A DNA stretch of 64,000 bases, from positions 67,906,616-67,970,615 of the forward strand of contig CM063502.1 of assembly GCA_032207245.1 (NCBI GenBank). Reading direction: 5' to 3'. This document shows positions 45,956 through 54,954 of the stretch, piece after piece (position 1 is the stretch's first letter; each line of letters starts with the position of its first letter). The DNA comes from Pardosa pseudoannulata (taxonomy: Eukaryota; Arthropoda; Arachnida; Araneae; Lycosidae). The notes under the pieces are model-generated. The model had not been told where the DNA came from, searched no databases, and saw nothing but the letters and a program-made list of their open reading frames with translations. The position numbers and the translations under genes are program-made.

Positions 45956-46227
45956 TGGGCAATGCTAATATCCCTCCGCTCAGCATGTAAGCGCAGATTT
46001 ATTCTGCGCATGAGCGAGCTGTACTAGAGGTATGAAAATATCCCAGAGAGCAGTTGGGAAAAGAAAATGGCATGTGTTGTGTGAATAAATTTTGTTAAGT
46101 TTAAAATCTTCTTGCATCCATCACTATTAGAATTATTTTCACATGGAATTTAATGCCAAGCAATCCTCCATCATTTCTAAATCATAATAGCCAATTATTG
46201 TACGAAAAGGGGGTATTTTTCCCCACA
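45956..46227 (+). repeat. 5' LTR
   Basis: Starts TGGGCAATGCTAATATCC (one T fewer than the 3' copy) and ends TTTTTCCCCACA. An AATAAA lies at about 46084. It is followed one base later by TGGTGACCTC (46229 on), a primer-binding site whose TGG would pair with a tRNA CCA end; the tRNA was not identified. Confidence 0.93.
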
Positions 46228-46353
46228 ATGGTGACCTCGGACATCAGTATTTGGCTTCTTTAGAAATTCATTTATCGCCAACTGGAGCATCTTTCATTTT
46301 CTTCTGCCGCAGTGGACTCTAATTATTTCTCTCAGCATCTACAAAAGAACGGA

Positions 46354-47103
46354 ATGACGGAAATCAGCGCTGTCAGAATTCCGCCGTATAACTTCGGCGA
46401 TCCACATCTTTGGTTCGCCATGTGAGACCGGACTTTTGGTCTTGGAGTTCCCAAAGCAGTGACAGACAGTGTCACAAAATTCAATTATATCGTTTCAAAC
46501 GTACCGCCAGAAGCAGCCGCTATTGTACGGGACGTCATTATTAACCCAGACCAGGTGGATCCTTATTCTCAGATCAAAATACAATTGATCCAAAGATCGG
46601 GTGAGTCATCGCAGCAAGAAATACGAAAACTCCTTTCCGGAGAAGAATTATGTGATCGGAAACCGTCGGAACTACTGCGAATAATGAATCGACGGGCAGC
46701 TTCACATAACGTCCCAAAGGAGCTGATGCTGGAGCTTTTCCTACAACAACTTCCAACATCAGTACAGACCATTTTGGCGTCAATAACGCCTATCACTGTA
46801 GAGAAAGCGGCAGAAATCGCCGACTGAATCCTGGAGGTAAGCTCTACAACTGCATCTCTGTCTACGCATGCTATATCTTCGTCCAGTGAAGATCGGTTAC
46901 TGCAGAAGATACAGCGACTAAATAAACGGATCGACAGACTACAGCTGCAGCGCGATAGCAGAGAAGTCAGAAGCCGCTCCCGTTCACGCAAACGTTCCTT
47001 TTCCCGTCATCGCGCAGAAGGCGTGTGCTGGTATCATCAACGATTCCAAGAAAAGGCCAGGAAGTGCATCATGCCTTGCATTTATTCAAAAAAAACGAAT
47101 TGA
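46354..47103 (+). pseudogene. gag: Gypsy gag, disrupted by two stops
   Basis: From ATG 46354 the frame reads MTEISAVRIPPYNFGDPHLW, then TGA at 46423-46425, a capsid-like middle with KFNYIVSNVPPEAAAIV and ELMLELFLQQLPTSVQ, a second TGA at 46825-46827, an Arg/Ser-rich nucleic-acid-binding stretch, and a terminal CWYHQRF...KCIMPC cysteine-histidine motif (about 47022-47080), common in arthropod Gypsy gag. The frame ends at TGA 47101-47103. Gag builds the particle that carries the RNA. Both internal stops can be reached from sense codons by single changes, so this is a recently damaged copy; 249 codons is within the usual range for short gag proteins of this clade. Confidence 0.85.
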
Positions 47104-50100
47104 GCGAGAAGTAAATGCGACTACCTTCTCGCAAAATATCTCACGTCGTTTATTTATCAAGGACAAATCAACCAACACCTCTTTCCTAATAGATACAGGA
47201 TCGGATGTCAGCGTTCTTCCAGCGTCTTTTGCGGAGCGAAAACAAGGGAACAGCATTCAACAACTTTCGGCTGCCAACACTTCGCCAATCAATGTATACG
47301 GTAGGAAAGTTTTGACCCTTGATTTAAATTTGAGAAGAGTATTTCGTTGGCAATTTTTAATAGCATCTGTTTCTGTACCCATCATAGGAGCTGATTTTTT
47401 GTATTATTTTAATATTTCCCCCGATTTACGCAATAGAAAACTAATTGATAATGCAACAAAATTAAGTGCACCATGCAAGCTCATTTCCCCACAAGTTCAT
47501 TCCATAAAGCTTATTTCTGGTGAAAGTATATATCATGATATTTTGAGAGAATTTCCTGAAATTTTAAAACCTCCTTCTTTTTCCCAAGAAATTAAACATA
47601 ATGTCAAGCATTTTATTGAAACTTCTGGTCCCCCAGTTTTCTCGAAACCCAGACGTTTGGCGCCTGATCGTTTAAAAATCGCCAAATCTGAATTCCAACA
47701 TATGTTAGATTTAGGCCATATTCGTCCTTCCAAAAGTAATTACGCTTCACCTCTTCATATTGTTTCTAAAAAGGACAGCAAGGACTGGAGACCAGTTGGG
47801 GATTATCGAGCATTAAATGCGCAGACAAAAAAGGATAAGTACTCTATTCCAAATATTTTAGACTTTACCTCAGAATTGCATGGTAAAACAATTTTTTCTC
47901 ATGTGAATCTTGTGAAAGCATACCATCAAATCCCTATCCATGAAGATGACATCCATAAAACCGCCATAACGACACCATTTGGGTTATATGAGAGTACTAG
48001 AATGCAGTTTGGCCTCTGTAATGCTGCTTCCACTTTTCAACGTTTTATCGATGAGGTTCTAAGAGGTTTAAATTTCGTTTATGCTTTCATTGATGATATT
48101 TTGGTTGCTTCTTCATCAGAAGAAGAACACCTACAGCACCTAAGATTACTCTTCGAGCGTTTAAATCATTATGGCCTATCAATAAATCCTTCTAAGTGTA
48201 TGTTTGGAGTTTCTACATTAGAATTTTTAGGATTTCAAGTCTGCATTTCTGGGATCAAACCATTGCCTGACAGAGTGGATGCTATTTTGAAATTTCCACG
48301 ACCCTCAACTATTACCCAACTACGTCGTTTCCTTGGCATGCTAAATTATTACAGAAGATTCATCCGTCAAGCTGCTCACATACTTGCTCCTTTAGTGAAA
48401 TTCCTGGAAGGAATCAAGAATAAAAAGCGTTCCAGACAAAGAGTCAAGACCAAGCCTGAAGAAGAACTTTCATGGACAGATGAAGCCACCACATCCTTTG
48501 AACAAGTTAAGGAAGCCCTCGCACAGGCTACTTTGTTACATCACCCTATACCTAATGCACCTCTTAGCATTTGGGTCGACGCGTCAGACTTTGCTGTTGG
48601 TGGTGCACTCACACAGTACAATGATGGTCTCTGGCAGCCACTTGCTTTCTTATCCATGAAGTTGACTTCTCAAAAGAAATGGTCCACATATGATAGAGAG
48701 CTTTTAGCAATCTATACCATGATCAAAAGATTTCGCCATATGTTGGAAGGAAGAGATTTTGTGATTTTCACTGATCAAAAGCCTCTTATTTATGCCTTTC
48801 AACAGAAAGCTGACAAATGTAGTCCACGTCAACTCAGGCACTTGAATTTCATTTCTCAATTTTCCACGGATATACGACATGTTCCTGGAACACAAAATTT
48901 TATAGCTGATGCCTTATCAGGGATTGAAATTGACTCAATCTCACAAGCCAGTTGTCTCGACTACAAAGACATTGCCTCAGCTCAGTCTCAAGATGAGGAG
49001 CTCAAAAATCTCCTTCAATCCAATTCAACATCTTTGGTGCTCAAGGATCAATATTTTCCTCTAGAAGATATCACCCTTACATGTGATGTTTCCACCAAAG
49101 TTCCTCGACCTTTTATCCCCAAGGAGTACCGCAGGTTGGTTTTCCAACATATTCATGGTCTTTCTCATCCTGGCATTTATGCTTCAACAAGGATGGTCAC
49201 CCAACGATTTGTGTGGCCAAATATCAAAAAGGATATCCAGTTATGGGTAAAATCTTGCCAACCCTGTCAAAGATCCAAGATCCATCGCCATACTAAAGCA
49301 CCTGTTGGTACATTTGCATTACCTGATACCAGATTTTCCCATATACATATTGACTTCATTGGTCCTTTTCCACCATCTAATGGTCATACTTATTGTTTGA
49401 CAATAGTTGACCGATTCACAAGATGGATGGAAGTCATCCCTACAGCCGACACGACTGCTGAAACCATATGTCGAGCTCTTTTGTCAGGTTGGATATCTCG
49501 TTTCGGTTGTCCTGCCATTATCACTACAGATCAAGGAAGGAATTTCGAATCTTCTCTTTTCAAAGAACTCAGTGACCTCATGGGAACCAATAGAATCCAC
49601 TGCTGTGCTTACCATCCAAAGGCCAATGGTCTGGTCGAGCGAATGCACCGCCATCTAAAGAGTGCTATAAAAGCTCATGAAAATTCAAAGTGGAGCGATA
49701 TCATTCCAATAGTTCTCCTTGGCATGCGCTCAGCAATTAAGGATGACATTCAAGCTACCTGCGCTGAATTAGTGTATGGTACAACCCTTCGCCTTCCATC
49801 TGACCTTTTCTCATCCACCAAGCTGTCATCAAGATGTGACCAAACATATGTCTCTGTGCTTCGGGAGAAAATGATATCTTTACAACCAATTCCAACATCA
49901 AGCCACTGCAAAAGATCTGTTTTTCTACCTACTACATTGAAAAGCTGTTCACATGTGTTTCTGAGAGTGGATAGTGTTCAACCACCTCTTTCACAGCCCT
50001 ACACTGGTCCACACAAGGTTATAAGCCGTGCTGACAAAGTTTTTACTATTTTAATAAATGGTAAAAAGAAAGCTGTTTCCATCGACCGCATAAAGCCAGC

Positions 50101-50278
50101 TTACATTTTGAACGAGAACAGCAGTACTTTTTCAGGAACTGAACTGCAACTATTTCCTGTAAAACAGACTGTCTCAGTAGACAATTCCAACAAACAGTTT
50201 GACACAGTTTCTAATTCCACTGAAAAAACTGTTTCAAAGACTAGATTAGGTAGACAAGTCAGATTACCAAAAACTTAG
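47078..50278 (+). CDS. pol: Gypsy pol: protease, reverse transcriptase, RNase H, integrase
   Basis: One frame of about 1066 codons lies +1 relative to gag; it is entered at the A8 run at 47088-47095, either by frameshifting or because one base was gained or lost. Order: aspartic protease LIDTGSD (catalytic Asp 47192-47194); RT with [17 protein letters not shown], the second-Asp box FIDDILVAS (GAT GAT 48092-48097); RNase H with [28 protein letters not shown] and IADALS; integrase zinc finger (HIHGLSHPG...CQPCQ); DDE core with Asp 49352, Asp 49529 and Glu 49637 (35 residues between the last two); a GPY-like end (YTGPHKV). One oddity: the first RT catalytic Asp (family DLxxAYHQIP) reads Asn, [10 protein letters not shown] at 47906-47908, predicted to abolish polymerisation. 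The real translation start is not an ATG. Confidence 0.93.
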   Translation, partial: AFIQKKRIEREVNATTFSQNISRRLFIKDKSTNTSFLIDTGSDVSVLPASFAERKQGNSIQQLSAANTSPINVYGRKVLTLDLNLRRVFRWQFLIASVSVPIIGADFLYYFNISPDLRNRKLIDNATKLSAPCKLISPQVHSIKLISGESIYHDILREFPEILKPPSFSQEIKHNVKHFIETSGPPVFSKPRRLAPDRLKIAKSEFQHMLDLGHIRPSKSNYASPLHIVSKKDSKDWRPVGDYRALNAQTKKDKYSIPNILDFTSELHGKTIFSHVNLVKAYHQIPIHEDDIHKTAITTPFGLYESTRMQFGLCNAASTFQRFIDEVLRGLNFVYAFIDDILVASSSEEEHLQHLRLLFERLNHYGLSINPSKCMFGVSTLEFLGFQVCISGIKPLPDRVDAILKFPRPSTITQLRRFLGMLNYYRRFIRQAAHILAPLVKFLEGIKNKKRSRQRVKTKPEEELSWTDEATTSFEQVKEALAQATLLHHPIPNAPLSIWVDASDFAVGGALTQYNDGLWQPLAFLSMKLTSQKKWSTYDRELLAIYTMIKRFRHMLEGRDFVIFTDQKPLIYAFQQKADKCSPRQLRHLNFISQFSTDIRHVPGTQNFIADALSGIEIDSISQASCLDYKDIASAQSQDEELKNLLQSNSTSLVLKDQYFPLEDITLTCDVSTKVPRPFIPKEYRRLVFQHIHGLSHPGIYASTRMVTQRFVWPNIKKDIQLWVKSCQPCQRSKIHRHTKAPVGTFALPDTRFSHIHIDFIGPFPPSNGHTYCLTIVDRFTRWMEVIPTADTTAETICRALLSGWISRFGCPAIITTDQGRNFESSLFKELSDLMGTNRIHCCAYHPKANGLVERMHRHLKSAIKAHENSKWSDIIPIVLLGMRSAIKDDIQATCAELVYGTTLRLPSDLFSSTKLSSRCDQTYVSVLREKMISLQPIPTSSHCKRSVFLPTTLKSCSHVFLRVDSVQPPLSQPYTGPHKVISRADKVFTILINGKKKAVSIDRIKPAYILNENSSTFSGTELQLFPVKQTVSVDNSNKQFDTVSNSTEKTVSKTRLGRQVRLPKT

Positions 50279-50653
50279 CACAATTCATTACATATTGAGT
50301 GGTGTGATTATATTCAATGATTGCAAACAAATACTATTTATTATGAATTGTGTGTAATTGTTTATTTTCTGCAGGTGTATGCATGTAGAATCTACTATAC
50401 TAAGTATTTGTAAATATTTTATACACTTATATATATTGTCATCTCAGTATTCATTGTCAAAGATTTTCACTATCCTGCATTGTAGAAGTTTTTTTATTGC
50501 ATTATATCAGTGTTCTCAGCTGACGTAAATTTAAATTGTTGATTATGGGTCGTTATTCCATGAATTCAAGCTGATGTACCTATATGTATATTTCTGTCTA
50601 TGTTTTTTTTTCTTTACTGTAACATCATTCGCTCACTCACTGGGGGGATACTC
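50279..50653. other. 3' untranslated part of the Gypsy element
   Basis: AT-rich, no frame, ending in the polypurine tract TGGGGGGATA (50641-50650) just before the 3' LTR. Confidence 0.75.
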
Positions 50654-50926
50654 TGTGGCAATACTAATATCCCTCCGCTCAGCATGTACGCGCAGATTTA
50701 TTCTGCGCATGAGCGAGCTGTACTAGAGGTATGAAATACTCCCAGAGAGCAGTTGGGAAAAGAAAATGGCATGTGTTGTATGAATAAATTTTGTTAAGTT
50801 TAAAATCTTCTTGCATCCATCACTATTAGAATTATTTTCACATGGAATTTAATGCCAAGCAATCCTCCATCATTTCTAAATCATAATAGCCAATTAAAAA
50901 GCGAAAAGGGGGTATTTTTCCCTACA
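50654..50926 (+). repeat. 3' LTR
   Basis: Starts TGTGGCAATACTAATATCC, ends TTTTTCCCTACA. About a dozen differences from the 5' LTR, five of them clustered near its end (AATTATTGTACG against AATTAAAAAGCG). Confidence 0.93.
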
Positions 50927-50934
50927 CCATCTTA

Positions 50935-51091
50935 GGGGCTTACTCTGGACGTTGTGAGTCGAGTCGAACGTTCATTATGACGTCACTTTGACATCAGCTT
51001 GATCATTTGCTCACATAATGTCCGCAATCTGACGTCAAAATGACGTCACAACGAACTTTCGAAACTCACTGCAACGTCCAGAGTAAGGGCC
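50935..51091. mobile_element. MITE with GGGGCTTACTCTGGACGTT ends
   Basis: Inverted termini GGGGCTTACTCTGGACGTTG and, complemented, GGCCCTTACTCTGGACGTTG. Flanked by TTA (50932-50934, 51092-51094), so probably PIF/Harbinger-type. Interior has two TGACGTCA-type blocks in opposite orientation. No gene. Confidence 0.82.
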
Positions 51092-51094
51092 TTA

Positions 51095-51214
51095 GGGTCG
51101 GTCTCACCAAAGTTGTTTAAACGGCTAACCGCGATTAATCTCTGTTTAAACGGAGAATTGCGTTCCACCATATGATCGCGGTTTACCGTTAAACGACTTT
51201 GGTGAAACCGGCCC
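51095..51214. mobile_element. PIF/Harbinger-type MITE, copy 2
   Basis: Ends GGGTCGGTCTCACCAAAG / CTTTGGTGAAACCGGCCC; TTA flanks (51092-51094, 51215-51217). Near-palindromic, same family as 19154-19288. The left TTA is also the right TTA of the preceding MITE. Confidence 0.85.
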
Positions 51215-51219
51215 TTAAT

Positions 51220-51488
51220 GAAAATTATCGTTTTATTACTATGAACATCAAAATGGTCTTTTTTCTTTCAAGTTTTCAGAAACTTCCAGGACCTGACCTT
51301 AAAAATATTCATTTCCTACAAAGAATTTTCATGTGAGTAGTCAAAAACTAAAAAAAAATAATTCATGATATTTTAAAATAGTTTTAAATATGTCGATCAA
51401 AGTAATTCTTATTCCACCTACGCAATAAATTAATGTTCTTTGTTTGTCACTTTTAAACAAAAAATACAAAATTTTATAGTTGTAGAAA
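51220..51488. other. AT-rich spacer
   Basis: Nothing recognised between MITE copies 2 and 3. Confidence 0.35.
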
Positions 51489-51492
51489 CTAA

Positions 51493-51616
51493 GGGCTGGT
51501 CTCACCAATGCAATGGCTAACAGAGATTAATTTAAACAGAGAATTGAGTCCCACCATTGGTTGGCTCCATTGGTCAGTTGTGGTTAGCCATTAAACGACT
51601 TTGGTAAGACCGGCCC
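51493..51616. mobile_element. PIF/Harbinger-type MITE, copy 3
   Basis: Ends GGGCTGGTCTCACCAA / TTTGGTAAGACCGGCCC; TAA flanks (51490-51492, 51617-51619). Left arm shorter than in copies 1 and 2 (GTCG(T/C)TTAA block deleted). Confidence 0.85.
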
Positions 51617-51621
51617 TAAGG

Positions 51622-52020
51622 ATAGCAAAGTTATTTTTGGTAAATATTTTTGTCTTAGTAATGAACTGAAAGAATAGAGATATATTTGTAAGAATATTAA
51701 TGATAACCGCAGACTTTTCAGGTGGAATAGAAAAAAACTGCTTATGTTAAAACAAAACTTCCTGGCACTATATTAAAAATAAAGCTTTACTAAATATTTA
51801 AATTACCTTACTTAGCTATTTGAACCTTTTTATGTGGGTCATAAATAAAATAACTTTATCAGGTGGAGGATGACCAAACTGATTAGGATTTGCTGTTTGG
51901 TATTATATTATATGGTTTAAAATCTGTTGATACTTGAATCAACCAAAACAAAATTAAGTTTATGATAATACAGCTACCCTAGCCATAAATGTTTTAAGTC
52001 CGAACTCTACAATAATTCAT
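51622..52020. other. AT-rich DNA, nothing recognised
   Basis: No feature identified. Confidence 0.35.
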
Positions 52021-52021
52021 T

Positions 52022-52172
<151 letters not shown>

Positions 52173-52174
52173 CA

Positions 52175-52990
52175 TATTGCAGACATGCAATATGTCAGTT
52201 AAGTAGTACAATTGTGTAGAGTATAGAGGGAAATGGGAAAATAGTTTAAAATAGAATTAAAGTTATTTATAAAATTTGGTAATAAATAAAAATGAGAGTA
52301 AGAAGTTTAACCCCTCGAAATAACATCAATGGAATTATATTTCGTAGCTCTACACTTTTCACATATTTTCACTTTTACCTTCAAACACTTCTTTTTTATT
52401 TTGTGGCTTTCAAAAATCTGAATATTTTTTTGCCAGAATATAGTAAATTTTATTGAAAATGGAAAGTATATCTTTTCTACTTAGGATTATAATTTGTGTG
52501 TGTGATCTTGTAATTTTGATTTTATTTTTAGTTTTGAGAAATTCTATTATACCCTCCATTATAATATACCAAATTTTAATCCTACATTTGTTCACATCAT
52601 TCCTACTTTTATTTTGGTAACTCCATGTAGTTAGCCAATACTATTTTCACTAGGGGCCAGAACAAACATGTCAACGGACTAACTCAAGTTGATTTCATAA
52701 AAACTTATGACACTACCCATTACACTTAGTGATTAATCGTTAAACTTTATTATCAAAATTTTTGTGTAAATTACCAATTTAAATTAGTATTCTAATCAGA
52801 AAATCGTCTTAGAAATTTTTAACAGTTATGACGTCCTCGATAATCATTGAGTTTTGATTTTGTCAAATCCTAGTCTGTATAATCTAAAAGATTTTCCTTT
52901 CTTTTGCTTCACTAAAATTTATAGACAATCTATCTTGAAATATCCTTTTTATTTTGAATTTAATTTTCTCCATTAAGTCATTAATACCAT
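52175..52990. other. upstream region of the THAP gene with a duplicated segment
   Basis: 52480-52565 resembles 53150-53230 (GTGATCTTGTAATTTTGATT against GTGATCTAGTAATTTGGACT, then TTATTTTTAGTTTT / TTATTTATAGTTTT and AAATTCTAT). Both have a pyrimidine tract and AG in front. The rest shows nothing recognisable. Confidence 0.4.
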
Positions 52991-53072
52991 CACCTACTTC
53001 CGGGCGCGTGAATATTAGAAGTTTCATACTGATTTGAATCATTCACCCGCGCAGTGAAAATCTAACCCGGTA
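52991..53072 (+). promoter_or_regulatory. possible promoter region of the THAP gene
   Basis: A local CG-containing patch in otherwise AT-rich DNA has ACTTCCGGG (52996-53004, an ETS-type core often seen in promoters of broadly expressed genes), GCGCGTG and CACCCGCGCAG. It lies about 160-240 bp upstream of the THAP start codon. Assignment is inference. Confidence 0.3.
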
Positions 53073-53231
53073 ATCATGTGGATGTGTTGTGGTTTGTGTG
53101 TATCATAAATTCTATTGGAAGTGAGAAGTAGTGCTCTTTCACGTTTTTTTTTTGTTTTGTTTTTTTTTTCAGTTTGTGATCTAGTAATTTGGACTTTATT
53201 TATAGTTTTCATAAATTCTATAAGCACTAAA

Positions 53232-53822
53232 ATGCCCATTTGTGCCGTCCCAACTTGTGCTACTACTCACAGGACAACTGACAAGACCCTGTATAAATTT
53301 CCTAAAGACACTAATTATGCACGCATTTGGGTGCGCTGTTGTATGAAAAAGGACTCATTTAATACTAAAAGTGCATTTATCTGTTCATTGCATTTCTCTG
53401 ATGAAGCGTATCAACGTGACATCAGTCGTGATGTTTTAGGCTTTACATCTAGAAAAAGCCTTAGGAGAGATGCAGTACCCACTCTAGAATTACCATCAGT
53501 AAGAATGTTTTGTAAAAACATTATTCAAACTCGGGAAACTTCAGATTTTTCATTACTTTCAGATGTTGATCCTGCCATATCTCCCAAACGCTTTTTTGAA
53601 AAAAGTGCAGAATTAAACTTTTTCAGCTGTCCGAGGAAGAACAAGAGTCGTAAGAAAAGTTTTAAGTCTTCTCTAAAGAGTTGTACGAATGCAAATTTTG
53701 ATCAATCTTTAGAGGTATCATTTGATTTAACAACAGAAAACACAGAATGTCTGTCGGAGGAAAGTAAAAATTTTATGGCGCCATTCCAATTTGAGTCTGA
53801 AAATCAGAATAAATCTGATTAA
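53232..53822 (+). CDS. THAP-domain zinc-finger protein
   Basis: 196 codons from ATG 53232. Residues 1-90 form a complete THAP domain: MPICAVPTC, the aromatic/Pro region TLYKFPKD, the conserved Trp in RIWVRCCMKK, the CSLHF motif completing the C-x(4)-C...C-x2-H zinc site, and the C-terminal AVPTLELP. THAP domains bind DNA and occur in transcription regulators and in P-element transposases. The remaining 105 residues are Ser/Lys/Asn-rich with a basic stretch (SCPRKNKSRKKSFKSS); no transposase or coiled-coil domain follows, so a short regulator or truncated P-type gene are both possible. Upstream Met at 53115 lies in T-rich, probably untranslated sequence; a pyrimidine tract and CAG at 53161-53172 suggest a 5' intron ending there. 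Confidence 0.88.
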   Translation: MPICAVPTCATTHRTTDKTLYKFPKDTNYARIWVRCCMKKDSFNTKSAFICSLHFSDEAYQRDISRDVLGFTSRKSLRRDAVPTLELPSVRMFCKNIIQTRETSDFSLLSDVDPAISPKRFFEKSAELNFFSCPRKNKSRKKSFKSSLKSCTNANFDQSLEVSFDLTTENTECLSEESKNFMAPFQFESENQNKSD

Positions 53823-53824
53823 TT

Positions 53825-54685
53825 TTCTCTATATGATTCTCTTATGATACTCTATATGATAATCTTCTCTTTATTTGATGTAATTAATGTACTGAGTTCA
53901 ATAGAAACCAAGTTTTGTGGGCCAGCTGCTAATATTTGCATTTTTTTTTATTCTCTAAAATATTGATAAGTGATGTTTGCACATGTTTTTTTTTTTGTCA
54001 TGTTTTATGATGGTACCTGTCATGTTGGATTCTTCTGACTAAATGTAAATTTAAGGGGAAAATTAATTCTGTAAATGTTCCTGCACATGCTTTAAGGATT
54101 CTTAAAAAAAGAAAATATACCATGTGGTAGAACAGCAAATTCTCTAGGATGCCATCTCTCCCTTATTTTGAATCTATACCTGTTAAATGATTTTATTTGC
54201 TTTTGAATTGAAATTTATCACTAATAACATCACTTGTTTAAATAAGGTGATCACTTTAAACATAAACAGCATTTATCAAAAATATGTGTGATACACTTAA
54301 GAAAAATTTAAAAGATGATCGCAAATCCTGAAGATTTTAAAATATGAAAATTTCCAAAGCATAGCTGAAATCAATGAAAAATATAGACAAAATGGATATT
54401 AAAAAAATCTAAATTCATCAGTCTTAGAGCATTCTTAGTTATAAGAACCAATAATGGTCAGATATTCTGATATCATTTCTCACAATATCCTAAAATAAAG
54501 ATGCATTTTTTTGTTGTTGTTTAGGGGGAATTTGGAGAGAAAAGCTAGGGTTGTAAAAAATTTGGTTTTAGAATTTACCAATTATTGTCCATGCGTGACG
54601 TGCCCACTAGACCTGGTTTCAGTATTTATAGTGCTATATCTAATGAAAGTATTATTCTAACTTCTTTAAACTCGCGAATTTGCAA
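53825..54685. other. T-rich DNA, possible 3' UTR
   Basis: Follows the THAP stop. Contains TGATAATCTTC / TATATGAT short repeats and T-runs, no frame. Confidence 0.35.
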
Positions 54686-54689
54686 TTTT

Positions 54690-54950
54690 TTTTTTTTTAG
54701 TGCTTGCTGATGTTGTTTCTCCCATATCTCTTAAATGCTTTTTGTTTTAAAGCATATACTTTCTTTCAGCTGAATGCTAATAAGGATCATACTAAAAGTT
54801 AGTTTTTTACAAAGTGTTGTATAAATGCAAAGCTTGATCAATCGTCAGGTGTATCATTTGATTTAATAACTACAAATGCAAAATGTATATTAGAAGAAAT
54901 TGAAAATAGAATCTGAAAGTTAGAATAAATCTGATTTTCTCTTTAGGCTC
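54690..54950 (+). pseudogene. decayed duplicate of the THAP gene 3' end
   Basis: The segment aligns in order with 53560-53850: GATGTTG, CCATATCTC(T/C)(T/C)AAA(T/C)GCTTTTT, TTTCAGCTG, AAGAGTTGTA-type / AAGTGTTGTATAAATGCAAA, GATCAATC, GTATCATTTGATTTAA, ACAAATGCAAAATGT and AGAATAAATCTGATT then TTCTCT. It has lost the frame through stops and indels, and no copy of the THAP domain precedes it. It starts after a T-run and AG, so it could also be a decayed alternative exon. Confidence 0.75.
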
Positions 54951-54954
54951 TAAA

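Larger units (their letters stand above)
45956..50926 (+). mobile_element. full-length Ty3/Gypsy LTR retrotransposon
   Basis: 4.97-kb element with two LTRs (45956-46227 and 50654-50926), each TG...CA, flanked by the 4-bp duplication CCAT (45952-45955, 50927-50930). Order PBS, gag, protease-RT-RNase H-integrase, polypurine tract is that of Ty3/Gypsy. The LTRs differ at about a dozen positions of 272, so insertion is not recent. Gag has two stops and the gag-pol junction is out of frame, but pol is open throughout. No envelope gene is present. Confidence 0.95.

Noticed and set aside
46569..46991. 140-codon minus-strand frame
   Set aside because: Antisense shadow of Gypsy gag.
47312..47314. TTG as the start codon of pol
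   Set aside because: The protease motif lies upstream in the same frame, and retroelement pol is expressed as a fusion with gag; no independent start is needed.
53115..53231. N-terminal extension of the THAP protein from the upstream ATG
   Set aside because: It would add a Phe-rich poly-T-coded stretch before a domain that normally starts at the protein N-terminus; a 5' intron acceptor fits better.
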